A stretch of DNA of 64,000 nucleotides from Staphylococcus marylandisciuri. Lineage in GTDB: Bacteria; Bacillota; Bacilli; Staphylococcales; Staphylococcaceae. Of the stretch, positions 50,836 through 60,665 are shown one piece after another (the stretch's first letter is position 1; each line of letters opens with the position of its first letter). Both the position numbers and the translations under genes were made by a program. The notes under the pieces were generated by a model. It was not told the DNA's origin. It was given only the letters and a program-made list of their open reading frames with translations, and did not search any database. Location of the stretch: assembly GCF_025519785.1 (NCBI RefSeq), contig NZ_JAOPKZ010000006.1:62001-126000 (forward strand), in the 5' to 3' direction.

Positions 50836-50997
50836 ATGATAGCTATTCCTGATCTTGAATGGTCTGTTACAATAACAAAGGCGAAGCGTAAATATGAACA
50901 AATCGAAGCGCTTGTTATGAGTCTCTTTTCTCTATTGGATGAAGGAGAAGCTAAGCAAGTCGCGCATAAATTAGTTGGATGGTTAGAATATAAATAA
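50836..50997 (+). CDS. Small ORF before prfC, possibly 5'-truncated
   Basis: 53 codons, MIAIPDLEWSV...GWLEYK, predicted mostly helical with two amphipathic segments, reading up to 12 bases before prfC. There is no ribosome site before ATG 50836; upstream is the repeat's TTATGTCCCAGCC tail and an in-frame TGA at 50809. Codon use looks like real coding sequence, so this may be the C-terminal remainder of a small gene whose 5' end was lost where the repeat array now lies. No family recognised. Confidence 0.4.
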   Translation: MIAIPDLEWSVTITKAKRKYEQIEALVMSLFSLLDEGEAKQVAHKLVGWLEYK

Positions 50998-51009
50998 AGG
51001 AGTATAGGT

Positions 51010-52572
51010 ATGTCTATTAAAGAAGAAGTAGAATCGAGAAAAACCTTTGCTATTATTTCACACCCCGACGCGGGGAAGACAACTTTAACGGAGAAGTTGC
51101 TTCTATTTGGTGGTGCCATTAGAGAAGCAGGGACGGTTAAAGGTAAGAAAACAGGGAAGTTTGCAACGAGTGATTGGATGAAGGTTGAACAAGAACGTGG
51201 GATCTCTGTAACGAGCTCAGTCATGCAATTTAATTACGATCATTACAATATCAATATATTAGATACACCAGGGCATGAGGATTTTTCTGAGGACACTTAT
51301 CGTACTTTGATGGCTGTGGATAGTGCAGTGATGGTGATCGATTGTGCTAAAGGTATTGAGCCGCAAACTCTAAAGTTATTTAAAGTTTGTAAAATGCGAG
51401 GCATTCCTATATTCACATTCATCAATAAATTAGATCGTGTGGGTAAAGAGCCATTTGAATTGCTCGATGAGATTGAAGATACGCTAAATATCGATACTTA
51501 TCCTATGAATTGGCCTGTCGGTATGGGTCAGAATTTCTTCGGTATTATCGATCGTAAAGATAGAACGATAGAGCCCTTTAGAGATGAAGAGAACCTTCTT
51601 CATTTAAACGATGATTATGAATTAGAAGAAACACATGAAATAGTGAATGACAGTGCATTTGAACAAGCTATAGAGGAACTTATGCTTGTAGAAGAAGCTG
51701 GTGAGAAGTTTGATACAGAAGCGTTACTTAACGGTGAGTTAACACCTGTCTTCTTCGGATCGGCGCTTGCTAATTTCGGTGTAGAGAACTTTTTAAATGC
51801 ATATGTAGATCATGCACCTATGCCTAATTCACGCCAAACTAAGAATGATGGTCAAGTGAGTCCTTTTGATACAGATTTTTCTGGCTTTATCTTTAAAATT
51901 CAAGCGAATATGGACCCTAAACACAGAGACCGTATCGCTTTCATGCGTATCGTTAGTGGTGCTTTTGAGCGAGGGATGGATTTGAAACTCCAAAGAACGA
52001 ATAAAAAGCAAAAAATTTCGCGCTCGACTTCGTTTATGGCGGACGATAAAGAGACAGTAAACCATGCAGTTGCTGGAGATATTATCGGTTTATATGATAC
52101 AGGTAATTATCAAATCGGTGATACACTAGTCGGAGGCAATCAAAAATTTGAGTTTGAAGATTTACCTCAATTTACTCCTGAACGCTTTATGAAAGTATCG
52201 CCTAAAAATGTAATGAAGCAAAAGCACTTCCATAAAGGTATTGAACAATTGGTACAAGAAGGGGCGATTCAATACTATAAGACCCTTCACACAAATCAAA
52301 TTATTATAGGTGCTGTGGGACAATTACAATTTGAAGTTTTTGAACATCGCTTAAAAAATGAATATAATGTAGAGGTTGTTATGGAACCTGTAGGGCAAAA
52401 AATTGCACGTTGGATCGAAAACGAAGAAGATATCGCTGAAAAGATGAACACGTCACGTTCTATTCTCGTTAAAGATAGATATGACCAACTTGTCTTCTTA
52501 TTTGAAAATGAATTTGCAACACGTTGGTTTGAAGAAAAATTCCCCGAAATAAGATTATATAGTTTGTTATAA
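51010..52572 (+). CDS. prfC: Peptide chain release factor 3
   Basis: 520 residues, translational GTPase. G1 [10 protein letters not shown]3 DTPGHEDF, G4 NKLD. RF3 recycles RF1/RF2 after termination. ATG 51010 with AAAGGAG. Its stop codon overlaps the -35 of the terC promoter. Confidence 0.96.
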   Translation: MSIKEEVESRKTFAIISHPDAGKTTLTEKLLLFGGAIREAGTVKGKKTGKFATSDWMKVEQERGISVTSSVMQFNYDHYNINILDTPGHEDFSEDTYRTLMAVDSAVMVIDCAKGIEPQTLKLFKVCKMRGIPIFTFINKLDRVGKEPFELLDEIEDTLNIDTYPMNWPVGMGQNFFGIIDRKDRTIEPFRDEENLLHLNDDYELEETHEIVNDSAFEQAIEELMLVEEAGEKFDTEALLNGELTPVFFGSALANFGVENFLNAYVDHAPMPNSRQTKNDGQVSPFDTDFSGFIFKIQANMDPKHRDRIAFMRIVSGAFERGMDLKLQRTNKKQKISRSTSFMADDKETVNHAVAGDIIGLYDTGNYQIGDTLVGGNQKFEFEDLPQFTPERFMKVSPKNVMKQKHFHKGIEQLVQEGAIQYYKTLHTNQIIIGAVGQLQFEVFEHRLKNEYNVEVVMEPVGQKIARWIENEEDIAEKMNTSRSILVKDRYDQLVFLFENEFATRWFEEKFPEIRLYSLL

Positions 52573-52592
52573 TTGTTTTAATTGTGTATAAT
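52564..52592 (+). promoter_or_regulatory. terC promoter
   Basis: TTGTTA (52564-52569), 17-base spacer, TATAAT (52587-52592). The -35 is inside the last codons of prfC. Confidence 0.8.
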
Positions 52593-52627
52593 TACTTTCG
52601 AATAGAAAACCTATGGCTCTAATAAGT

Positions 52628-52800
52628 CAGAGGGGAGTAACTTAACTATTTATAAATGCAGTTGTGCTCGTGTTAAATAATTAAGATGCGACTACACGGT
52701 TCATAACTAATTTATGAGTAGTATCACTTTGTCGTCATTACGAAGTTTATTCTTCCGGTAAAGTGGGCAAATATTAATGCTAAGTGAGACCTTTGCTATA
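52628..52800 (+). promoter_or_regulatory. yybP-ykoY manganese riboswitch
   Basis: The leader contains the conserved pieces of the yybP-ykoY class in order. These are CAGAGGGGAGTAACT (52629-52643), the L3/internal loop TTGTCGTCATTACGAAG (52733-52749), a CCGGTAAAGTGGGCAAA segment and the closing AAGTGAGACCTTTGCTAT. This RNA binds Mn2+ and controls exporters, including TerC-family (YkoY) genes. A small hairpin TATGCTGGATAGCATA (52838-52853) follows as a possible expression platform. Confidence 0.9.
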
Positions 52801-52891
52801 GTATATGATGTTGATTTCTCAGAAGATGAACATTGTTATGCTGGATAGCATAGGTCTCTATTTATATTTTATAAACTTAAAGGAGTTGTCC

Positions 52892-53683
52892 ATGATGGAT
52901 CTGAGTTTAATCCTCCCTTACTTATGGGTCCTTGTTGTATTAGTGTTCTTAGAGGGGTTATTGGCAGCTGATAACGCTGTTGTAATGGCCGTTATGGTTA
53001 GGCATCTTCCTCCTGAACAAAGGAAAAAGGCGCTATTCTATGGATTGTTAGGTGCATTTATTTTCAGGTTTCTAGCTTTATTCTTAATTAGTATTATCGT
53101 TAATTTCTGGTTTATACAAGCTGCAGGTGCGATTTACCTCCTCTATATGTCTGGTAAAAACCTCTACCATTTCTTCAAACATGGGGCTGAAAAGCATGGT
53201 GATCCCGACGCTTCAGATAGCGAGGAAGATGAGGGAGAACATAAAGTTGGGAAAGGTGAGTTTTGGGGTACGGTATTAAAAGTTGAATTTGCCGATATTG
53301 CTTTTGCTATAGATTCAATGCTAGCCGCTATGGCCATCGCGTTTACACTTCCGAAAGTTGGAGTGCACTTTGGTGGCATGGACTTAGGCCAGTTTGGTGT
53401 CATGTTCTTAGGCGGAATGATTGGCGTTATCTTAATGAGATTTGCAGCTACATGGTTTGTAGAACTCTTGAATAAATATCCTGGTCTTGAGGGTGCTGCT
53501 TTCGCTATCGTCGGTTGGGTAGGTATTAAATTAGTAGTCTTAGTTCTAGCTCATAAAGATATTGCGATCTTACCAGAAGCGTTTCCGCACAGTGCCTTAT
53601 GGCAAATTATTTTCTGGTCTGTAATGCTATTGCTGGTAGCTATCGGTTGGTTAACTTCATTAAAAATGAACAAAAAGAAATAG
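52892..53683 (+). CDS. TerC-family membrane protein (Mn-associated, YkoY-like)
   Basis: About 263 residues, seven or so transmembrane helices. TerC signature FLEGLLAADNAVVMAVMVRHLP and the second acidic motif VEFADIAFAIDSMLAAMAIA. A charged His/Asp/Glu-rich cytoplasmic loop lies at ~95-125. TerC proteins in Firmicutes help export or deliver Mn2+ to exported enzymes. ATG 52892 with AAAGGAG is chosen; the ORF upstream to 52805 runs over the riboswitch expression platform and is not coding. Riboswitch control supports the Mn role. Confidence 0.9.
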   Translation: MMDLSLILPYLWVLVVLVFLEGLLAADNAVVMAVMVRHLPPEQRKKALFYGLLGAFIFRFLALFLISIIVNFWFIQAAGAIYLLYMSGKNLYHFFKHGAEKHGDPDASDSEEDEGEHKVGKGEFWGTVLKVEFADIAFAIDSMLAAMAIAFTLPKVGVHFGGMDLGQFGVMFLGGMIGVILMRFAATWFVELLNKYPGLEGAAFAIVGWVGIKLVVLVLAHKDIAILPEAFPHSALWQIIFWSVMLLLVAIGWLTSLKMNKKK

Positions 53684-53736
53684 GCCTTCAACTTTATACA
53701 CGCTACACGACTTACTTTTACTTTTTTTCTTATAGA

Positions 53737-53778
53737 GTGTGAGATAGTGAAATAGAATTGCTATCTCATGCTTTTTTA
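53737..53778 (+). terminator. terC terminator
   Basis: GTGTGAGATAG pairs with CTATCTCATGC (one mismatch), followed by TTTTTTATAG. The following ~380 bases up to the HtrA-like gene hold a TATAAT at 54065-54070 with no clear -35, and nothing else. Confidence 0.8.
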
Positions 53779-54157
53779 TAGTTTAGGTGGAAGTGATGAT
53801 AAGAACTTATAAAGTTGAATAACATAAACACTTACATATAGTGAATTACTGAGAATAATTGATACGTCATTCCTATTTGTCATACAATAAGGGAAGTGGA
53901 GAAAAGTCTCTTTGTATATCGATTCAACTATTCAAACACATCTAAATTCTAACGATTATTTTAGTGTGAATTTAGAATTTAATCATCTGGTACGTTGATA
54001 TTTTTATCCCATAGTTTTAAAGAGAAACTGCAGTATTTATGGCAACACTCTGTAAAAATAATACTATAATAAAATTTTTGCTAAACAAGAGAGCAATTCC
54101 AACGGTTCTGTGTCATAATATGATATAAATGCTAAGGCAGTGATAGGAGGGCAAGAA

Positions 54158-56065
54158 GTGGATAGAGGCAAGAAACACGTCATACCACGACACCAATATA
54201 AACGAAAAAGAAGAGAATTCTTTCACAATGAAGATAGAGAAGCACGTGTAGAGCGAGAGAAAGCTGAAAAAGAACGAGAACGAGAAAGAGAAGCTCAGCT
54301 TGCTAAAAATAATGAAGCTCGCGTTAAGGACAACATGAGAAAAGCACGTATTGAAAAGTTAACTCAAGAAGAGATACAACATCAACAAGCGCGTACAAGT
54401 TCTCAATATGAAGTAAAACAACCGGATAAGGAAGAGGGCACCTCTAGTCATCAAGATAAAGTAGAGACAACTAATGAATATAAAGAGACTCCTCAAGATA
54501 AAGAAGAACCTATTAAAGGACAAGATTCTGGTGAAGATATTCAACTCAAATCATCTTCGAAGCAACACGAGAAACGCGATCCTTATTCGTTAAATAATAA
54601 ACATAAAGAAAGTGCTACAGAAGATGAGAATTCAGTTAAAGAAGATAAAGAAAGTATCATTCCTAACCCTAAGCTAACGGGTGCTTCAACTGATAAAGAA
54701 GATGCTCAAAGCTCAAATCATAATAGTGAAAAACGTAATAGTACTACAGACGACAGTGATGATTCAAGTAACTTTTACTCTGAAAAAGCGCAACAATCAC
54801 GAGTAGATAAATATGTTTCTGATGATGATAAACACCCTGCGGATTATCATGATGAATATAAAGACAGCGCTGCACATCACAACAAGCAAGCACACCAAAG
54901 CAATGACTATTTTGAAAGATTTCGCTCATTTATGACACATCATTGGAGCAAGTTACTTATTGCTTTAGGTATTATCTTATTGATTATACTTATAGTCGCC
55001 ATTTTCAATAATGTTAATAACAATGGCAAAGGTTCTAACCACTTATTCAATAGTAACAACAATAATGATGATAAGCATTACACTGACACGATGAAAAGTG
55101 CGAATAAGACAATTCATTCAGTAGTAACAGTAGAAAACGATACCAAAAACGACCGTTCTTCAATTGATAAAGAGACCGAGGAGTCAGGGAAAGATAACGA
55201 ATTAGGTTCAGGTGTCGTCTACAAAAAAGTAGACGGCGCTATTTATGTGATGACGAATGCACATGTTGTAGGCGATAAGAAGAAGCAGAAAATTACATAT
55301 GATAACAATGAAACTACCACTGGCACAGTTATCGGTTCCGACAAGTGGTCTGACATAGCAATAGTAAAAGCAAATATTAAGAAAAACAGTAGTGTTAAGC
55401 CGATTGAGATAGGAGACTCTAGTAATCTCACATTAGGCGAGCCTATCATTGTCGTAGGAAACCCATTAGGTGTAGATTTCAAAGGAAGCGTTACAGAAGG
55501 AATCATTTCTGGGTTGAATCGACACGTTCCAGTTGATATAGATAAAGATGGCGAATACGACGAGCTAATTAACGCTATACAGATAGACGCACCAGTCAAT
55601 CCAGGCAACTCTGGCGGTGCGGTAGTAAATAGAGAAGGAAAACTTATCGGAGTGGCTTCTCTTAAAATTGATATGGATAAAGTTGAAGGAATTGCATTCG
55701 CATTGCCAGTAAATGATGCGCAGACTATAGCGAAAGAGCTAGAGCAAAAAGGAGAAGTTAAATATCCTAATACTGGTATTAGAATTGCGAATCTAGCAGA
55801 CTTGAGTGATGGCGAACGCTCAGCACTTCAGTTACCTAGTGATGTTAAAAAAGGAATTGTAGTCGGTGATATTAAACCAGGATCCTTAGGAGATAAGTCT
55901 GGCTTACGGAAGAACGATGTCATCGTCAAATTGGACGATAAAGATATCGAAGATAAACTACGTTATAGACAAATACTATTCAGTCATAAAGACGATAAGG
56001 AAACTCTACCAGCTAAAGTTTATAGAAATGGTAAGATTAAAGATATAGATATTAAATTGAAGTAA
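54158..56065 (+). CDS. HtrA-like membrane serine protease with long disordered N terminus
   Basis: About 635 residues. GTG 54158 is the start (GGAGGG upstream; the S. aureus homologue also begins with this residue, MD-GKKHVIP). Residues 1-260 are charged, low-complexity and Lys/Glu/Ser/Asp-rich. A single transmembrane helix lies at ~265-283, then a trypsin-like domain with His 369 (TNAHVV), Asp 399 (WSDIAIV) and Ser 485 (PGNSGGAV). A C-terminal PDZ domain (~540-630) follows. The topology puts the protease outside the membrane, for surface protein quality control. It is followed 18 bases later by ktrB. Confidence 0.92.
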   Translation: MDRGKKHVIPRHQYKRKRREFFHNEDREARVEREKAEKEREREREAQLAKNNEARVKDNMRKARIEKLTQEEIQHQQARTSSQYEVKQPDKEEGTSSHQDKVETTNEYKETPQDKEEPIKGQDSGEDIQLKSSSKQHEKRDPYSLNNKHKESATEDENSVKEDKESIIPNPKLTGASTDKEDAQSSNHNSEKRNSTTDDSDDSSNFYSEKAQQSRVDKYVSDDDKHPADYHDEYKDSAAHHNKQAHQSNDYFERFRSFMTHHWSKLLIALGIILLIILIVAIFNNVNNNGKGSNHLFNSNNNNDDKHYTDTMKSANKTIHSVVTVENDTKNDRSSIDKETEESGKDNELGSGVVYKKVDGAIYVMTNAHVVGDKKKQKITYDNNETTTGTVIGSDKWSDIAIVKANIKKNSSVKPIEIGDSSNLTLGEPIIVVGNPLGVDFKGSVTEGIISGLNRHVPVDIDKDGEYDELINAIQIDAPVNPGNSGGAVVNREGKLIGVASLKIDMDKVEGIAFALPVNDAQTIAKELEQKGEVKYPNTGIRIANLADLSDGERSALQLPSDVKKGIVVGDIKPGSLGDKSGLRKNDVIVKLDDKDIEDKLRYRQILFSHKDDKETLPAKVYRNGKIKDIDIKLK

Positions 56066-56083
56066 TCTTGAGGTGAGTAGCGG

Positions 56084-57442
56084 TTGTCTATTTTTAACCA
56101 ATTACTAAAAAAATCTAGTCCGCAACAAGGTATAGTGATGTACTACCTTTTTGCCATAGTGGTAGCATTTTTATTATTGAATCTGCCATTCGTTCATAAA
56201 TCTGGTGTAGATGTTAATCCGATCGATTCATTATTTGTTGCAGTTTCAGGCGTTAGTGTGACTGGTTTGTCCCCAGTAGATATCTCACAGACATATACGA
56301 CTTTCGGACAGATCATCATCATTATCATCCTTAACATCGGTGGTATCGGCGTTATGGCTATAGGTACGATGCTATGGGTGGTATTAGGAAAGCATATAGG
56401 TATACGTGAACGCCAACTTATCATGCTTGATAATAATAAAGATAGCATGAGTGGAACGGTCAAGTTGATTCTAGAAATTGTAAGGACGATTTTAATCATT
56501 GAATTCGTGGGCGCTATGCTACTCGCTTTCTATTTCTATCGTGATAGCCATCATTTAAATTATGCTTTGATGCAAGGCGTCTTCGTATCAGTTTCAGCTA
56601 CTACTAATGGAGGGCTAGATATTACCGGTAAATCCTTAATTCCATATGCCAATGACTATTTCGTTCAAACAATAGTTATGTTTCTCGTTGTGCTCGGTTC
56701 TATCGGCTTTCCAGTATTATTAGAAACTAAAGCTTACATTAAAAATAGAATACCTAATTTTAGGTTTTCACTTTTTGCGAAAATCACTACAGTTACTTAC
56801 TTTGCATTGTTTATCTTCGGCGTGCTTATTATATTGCTGCTTGAACACACGCACGTCTTTCACGGCATGTCGTGGCATAAAGAATTATTCTATGCGTTAT
56901 TTCAATCATCTACAACTCGTAGCGCAGGATTGCAAACGATTGATGTGAGCGAGTTTAGCCAAGCTACTAATTTAATTATGGGACTATTGATGTTTATTGG
57001 CTCGTCACCAAGTTCAGTAGGTGGAGGTATACGGACTACTACTTTTGCTATATTATTACTTTTCTTACTTAACTTTAATAATAATAGTGAGAAGACACCC
57101 ATCAAGGTCTTTAACCGCGAGATACATGGTCTAGATATCCAACGCTCTTTCGCTGTATTTACGATGGCTAATGTATTAACCTTTGTTGGTATCATTATCA
57201 TGTTAGTTGCGGAAAATGGAAAGCTGACATTTTTACAAGTCTTTTTCGAAGCTATGTCCGCTTTCGGTACCTGTGGATTATCACTCAGTGTGACCGATCA
57301 ATTGAGTGATGTATCTAAAGTTGTGATTATGATTCTCATGTTTATTGGTCGCGTAGGGCTCATCACTTTTATTATCATGATAGGTGGGCGCCGTGAACCT
57401 GACAAATATCATCATCCAAAAGAACGTATTCAAATTGGTTAA
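56084..57442 (+). CDS. ktrB: Potassium uptake channel subunit KtrB
   Basis: 452 residues, TrkH/KtrB fold with four M1-P-M2 repeats. The selectivity-filter glycines are seen in VTGLSP, TNGGLD, SAGLQT and TCGLSL. It partners a cytoplasmic RCK subunit (KtrA), not in this window. TTG start 56084 with GAGGTGAG upstream. KtrA of the system is a c-di-AMP target, linking it with CpaA at 37234. A terminator follows. Confidence 0.93.
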   Translation: MSIFNQLLKKSSPQQGIVMYYLFAIVVAFLLLNLPFVHKSGVDVNPIDSLFVAVSGVSVTGLSPVDISQTYTTFGQIIIIIILNIGGIGVMAIGTMLWVVLGKHIGIRERQLIMLDNNKDSMSGTVKLILEIVRTILIIEFVGAMLLAFYFYRDSHHLNYALMQGVFVSVSATTNGGLDITGKSLIPYANDYFVQTIVMFLVVLGSIGFPVLLETKAYIKNRIPNFRFSLFAKITTVTYFALFIFGVLIILLLEHTHVFHGMSWHKELFYALFQSSTTRSAGLQTIDVSEFSQATNLIMGLLMFIGSSPSSVGGGIRTTTFAILLLFLLNFNNNSEKTPIKVFNREIHGLDIQRSFAVFTMANVLTFVGIIIMLVAENGKLTFLQVFFEAMSAFGTCGLSLSVTDQLSDVSKVVIMILMFIGRVGLITFIIMIGGRREPDKYHHPKERIQIG

Positions 57443-57520
57443 GATTGAGATAAATTATTTGAAGTTTGAAGTAGTAAAATACTGCAGATAATAAAATTTA
57501 TTATAAATGTGTAACGACTG

Positions 57521-57575
57521 TTAGGGGGTGAGCTAATGAAATCATCAGGTTTCTGTCTCCTCCCTAATCTTTTTT
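57521..57575 (+). terminator. ktrB terminator
   Basis: TTAGGGGGTGAG pairs imperfectly with CTCCTCCCTAA, followed by TCTTTTTT. Confidence 0.75.
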
Positions 57576-57669
57576 GATTATACTCGTGGACCACAGTATG
57601 ATAAGATAGATTAAATCTTTAGCTTCCTCATGATAAACTACTAAAGATAGGTTAGGAGCGAGCGAAATA

Positions 57670-59178
57670 ATGAAAAGTGAAAATATTTCTATAGATGTAA
57701 TAGCTACCTCAGATATGCACAGTTATTTTCTTAATGGGCCAGATGGCTCGAATATTTATCGGGCCGGCACTTATGTGAACCAGGTTAGAGCTGAAAATGA
57801 GAATGTCATATTGTTAGACAGCGGGGGAAGTTTAGCTGGCTCATTAGCGGCTTATTATTACGCGGTGGTTGCACCTTATAAACGTCATCCAATGATAAAG
57901 TTAATGAATGCTATGCACTACGATGCTAGCGGTATTAGTCCTAACGAGTTTAAATTTGGTTTATCATTTTTTTCACGTTCTATAGCGCTCTCTAAATTTC
58001 CGTGGTTATCTGCTAATATAGAATATCAGCGTACTAAAGAGCCTTATTTCTCTACACCATACACCATCAAAAAGATTGCAGGAGTTAAAATTGCTATTGT
58101 CGGATTAACATCTGACGGATTAATGAAACGAGAGCATTTTGAAATGGAAACTGATGTAACAATGGCTAAAACGATGTTAACAGCGAAGAGATGGATACGC
58201 TATATTCATGAAAGTGAATCTCCAGACTTTCTGATCGTCATTTATCATGGTGGCTTAAATCAATTAGATCAATCTACTAAAGCGCATAAACAAGAAGTTA
58301 ATGAAGCTGAAAAGATAATCAAGAATCTAGGAGTTATCGATTTACTCATCACTGGGCACCAACACCAAACTTATATAGGCAGTGAGAATGAGACGTTATA
58401 TGTTCAGGCAGGTCAGAACGCGGAACAACTGGTACACGTAAATGTAAATTTTAAGAAGCACACGACGTCTTATGAAGTGGACCATGTTAATTCAAAGATA
58501 GTTGACTTAAACATTTATCCTGAAGACAATGCATTACTTAATACCACGTATTATGATCGTAAAGCGGTAGAGCATTGGATGGAGGAAGTGGTATCTGAAG
58601 ATGCGCCAGATTTAATTGTTAATGGATTAGAAGATGTGGTGACAAGACCGCATCCATTTACTCAATTACTGCATGATGCTTTAAAAAAAGAGTGCGATTT
58701 CGATATTTCATGTGTACATCTGCCTAGAAATGGCGAACGCGGTTTCAAGGGTAGAGTGACAAATGCGGACTTATTTGAGGCTTATCCTCATCCAGATGTT
58801 CCTATAGATATCACTTTGAAAGGTGAAGAGATTAAGGGAATATTGGAGTATAGTTATGCGCATCTTGAGTTTCATAATGAGACACTGAGTTTAACTATTA
58901 TCGACGAGACACTTTGTACATTTTGGCAGGGTATAGAATATACCGTCGATATGACTAAGCCGCCCTATGAACGTGTCAAACTAGATAATATTAACTTAAA
59001 TCATATGTATCGTGTAGGTATGACAGATTATTGTTATAGAAATTACCGACATATTTTATCTTCTGCTATTATTCACCACACTTCTGAGGTTACTATGGCT
59101 GAGCTGATTAAACGTAACTTAAGTAACAAGAATTATAGAATTAATGTAGATGCGTATTTTAAAGTTAAAATGGCTTAA
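57670..59178 (+). CDS. 5'-nucleotidase / metallophosphoesterase family protein with altered metal motifs
   Basis: 502 residues with the UshA-like two-domain layout: N-terminal calcineurin-like domain (~8-260) and C-terminal nucleotidase domain (~310-490). It has no signal peptide, so it is cytoplasmic (YunD-like). Motif I D15-x-H17 and the later GHQHQ are intact. Motif II, normally ending in G-D, reads D50-S-G-G53, and the GNHE/D motif reads S90-P-N92-E. Two metal-binding positions are therefore replaced. It may be inactive on classical substrates or have changed chemistry. ATG 57670; the upstream GGAGCGAGCG is a weak ribosome site. Confidence 0.8.
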   Translation: MKSENISIDVIATSDMHSYFLNGPDGSNIYRAGTYVNQVRAENENVILLDSGGSLAGSLAAYYYAVVAPYKRHPMIKLMNAMHYDASGISPNEFKFGLSFFSRSIALSKFPWLSANIEYQRTKEPYFSTPYTIKKIAGVKIAIVGLTSDGLMKREHFEMETDVTMAKTMLTAKRWIRYIHESESPDFLIVIYHGGLNQLDQSTKAHKQEVNEAEKIIKNLGVIDLLITGHQHQTYIGSENETLYVQAGQNAEQLVHVNVNFKKHTTSYEVDHVNSKIVDLNIYPEDNALLNTTYYDRKAVEHWMEEVVSEDAPDLIVNGLEDVVTRPHPFTQLLHDALKKECDFDISCVHLPRNGERGFKGRVTNADLFEAYPHPDVPIDITLKGEEIKGILEYSYAHLEFHNETLSLTIIDETLCTFWQGIEYTVDMTKPPYERVKLDNINLNHMYRVGMTDYCYRNYRHILSSAIIHHTSEVTMAELIKRNLSNKNYRINVDAYFKVKMA

Positions 59179-59295
59179 TTAATTCGTTAGTCAGTATTAT
59201 TACAATTTAAACTAAGTTTCTTTTTGTTATAAGAATATTCTTAGTACGAACAGAGTGCTGTGAGTATTAATTTTAAAACTTTACGAATACATAAA

Positions 59296-59348
59296 GGGAG
59301 CGGGACTACGAAATCTTTTTGTTCAAATTAGATTTCTGTCCCGCTCCC
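59296..59348. repeat. Palindromic intergenic element (convergent junction)
   Basis: Left arm GGGAGCGGGACTACGAAATCT, right arm AGATTTCTGTCCCGCTCCC; the ACTACGAAA variant is now on the left arm. Between convergent genes. Confidence 0.88.
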
Positions 59349-59446
59349 TTTATGTTCAGTAGTCGGGAGTTAATGAAACGTCTACTGCGATTCACTGTAT
59401 TTGGTTGTAATCTCTAGCTTTAATATTAGACTGTTTAACTAAACAG

Positions 59447-60049
59447 CTAACCATGAAAAATGAGTAACACAACTATAGCCATAATTTGAGCAACGATAGT
59501 AGTTGCAATACGTCGAGTAAATAAATAACTGATAGAGAGAATCAGTTGTGCTATGAATATAAAAATAAGTAACGGTGTATTATCAAGATAGAAGAATAGT
59601 GAAGCAGAAGCCAAAGCAGTCACGGTAACGCTTATCCATTGAGGTATGTGTAAATGGATGAGATACTTCTGCAATACTGTTCTCATGTATAGTTCATGGC
59701 AAGGGATGACGACGAGTAAAGTTACTAGCATTTGCCATTTAAAGTAGACGCCTGTCTTGGAGAGCATCTTAATTAATTCAGCATATTTAACATCTGAGTT
59801 AATAGCTGCAAAAATGAGTTGGCACAAAATAAGTAAAATAGCTGTAATGATACCATAGCCAATTGAAGTTAATAAACGTTTCGATTCAATATCACGTTGA
59901 TAAAAGACATAACTAATTCCCGCAATAAGCATAATTCCAGTATATAAATACCAGTATTCGTTTTTTTCTCCCCACATAATTAATAAAATAACGTGAAAAA
60001 CGATAAAGCTAGCGATAAACCATAACAATGCTTTTGAAACTTTTTTCAT
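59447..60049 (-). CDS. CPBP-like (CAAX protease-related) membrane protein
   Basis: About 200 residues, six to seven hydrophobic helices. A CPBP-like motif CHELYMRTVLQKYLIHLHIP (E...R) is at ~124-143. The usual EExxxR has His-Glu here, and the second motif (FxxxH) is not obvious, so peptidase activity is doubtful. ATG 60049 with AAGGA is preferred to the TTG at 60070, which overlaps the upstream gene's end. It is in an operon with the DUF2187 gene. Confidence 0.6.
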   Translation of the reverse strand: MKKVSKALLWFIASFIVFHVILLIMWGEKNEYWYLYTGIMLIAGISYVFYQRDIESKRLLTSIGYGIITAILLILCQLIFAAINSDVKYAELIKMLSKTGVYFKWQMLVTLLVVIPCHELYMRTVLQKYLIHLHIPQWISVTVTALASASLFFYLDNTPLLIFIFIAQLILSISYLFTRRIATTIVAQIMAIVVLLIFHG

Positions 60050-60053
60050 CTTA

Positions 60054-60239
60054 CTATCCTTCTTGTTCAACTATTTTATATCGCTTGTGATTAATAACTG
60101 TTTTCTCTGGTAAATCAAGGTCATTAAAGTTCTCCATAATAGTGAGATCAACAATAACTGAATTGTCATTAAGCTTTTCAACACGACCTCTTAAACCATT
60201 GTAAAATTCAACAATATTTCCTACTTCTGCAACAGTCAT
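60054..60239 (-). CDS. DUF2187 (YkvS-like) protein
   Basis: 61 residues, no membrane segment. VGNIVEFYNGLRGRVEKLNDNSVIVDLTIM has the KOW-like turn-rich pattern of DUF2187. Function unknown. ATG 60239 has GAGGTCG upstream. The CPBP-like gene starts just after its stop. Confidence 0.75.
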   Translation of the reverse strand: MTVAEVGNIVEFYNGLRGRVEKLNDNSVIVDLTIMENFNDLDLPEKTVINHKRYKIVEQEG

Positions 60240-60455
60240 AATACGACCTCCTAGAATGCTAACTAGATAGTATTGTACTAAAAATATCGAGACAAATAAA
60301 CAAATAACTATTAAACCGCAAGTTTACTTTGAAATGAACATTTTTAAAATAAGAAATAAGAGAATAGCACTAAGTATTCATCTTTTAATGAGTAAATGAT
60401 TGGCAATCAAACTAGAAATAAGGCATAAATAAAGTAGAGTTAACTAAACCTGTCC

Positions 60456-60630
60456 TGAGGTCGGGACAAAAGCGTTGAGGATTTGAGCAGGGGGCGGCCC
60501 TATGAAATCTTTTTAATCAAATTAGATTTTTGTCCCGCTCCCGAATCGTGAGCGTTGCTGTCGACAACCTTTCTGTTGGGACGCCGTCCATCGGTTTCCC
60601 AGAGTACGAACTCTTTATGTCTCAACCTCA
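60456..60630 (-). repeat. ~175-bp intergenic repeat, copy 2, carrying a palindromic element
   Basis: Inverted copy of the repeat at 43491, with matching ends (CTGAGGTTGAGACA... and TTTTGTCCCGACCTCAGG on the minus strand). Inside it, 60490-60542 is a diverged copy of the palindromic element (GGGGGCGGCCCTATGAAATCT...GTCCCGCTCCC) that copy 1 lacks. It lies between divergent DUF2187 and lplA. Confidence 0.75.
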
Positions 60631-60665
60631 GTTAATAGATCATTATCGGCGGAGGTATGAGGAGA

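Noticed and set aside
50784..51224. 146-codon ORF on the minus strand over the prfC start
   Set aside because: Antisense of the conserved prfC N terminus; a shadow frame.
52805..52891. N-terminal extension of the TerC ORF
   Set aside because: It covers the riboswitch 3' end and expression platform; the ribosome site at 52881 fits ATG 52892.
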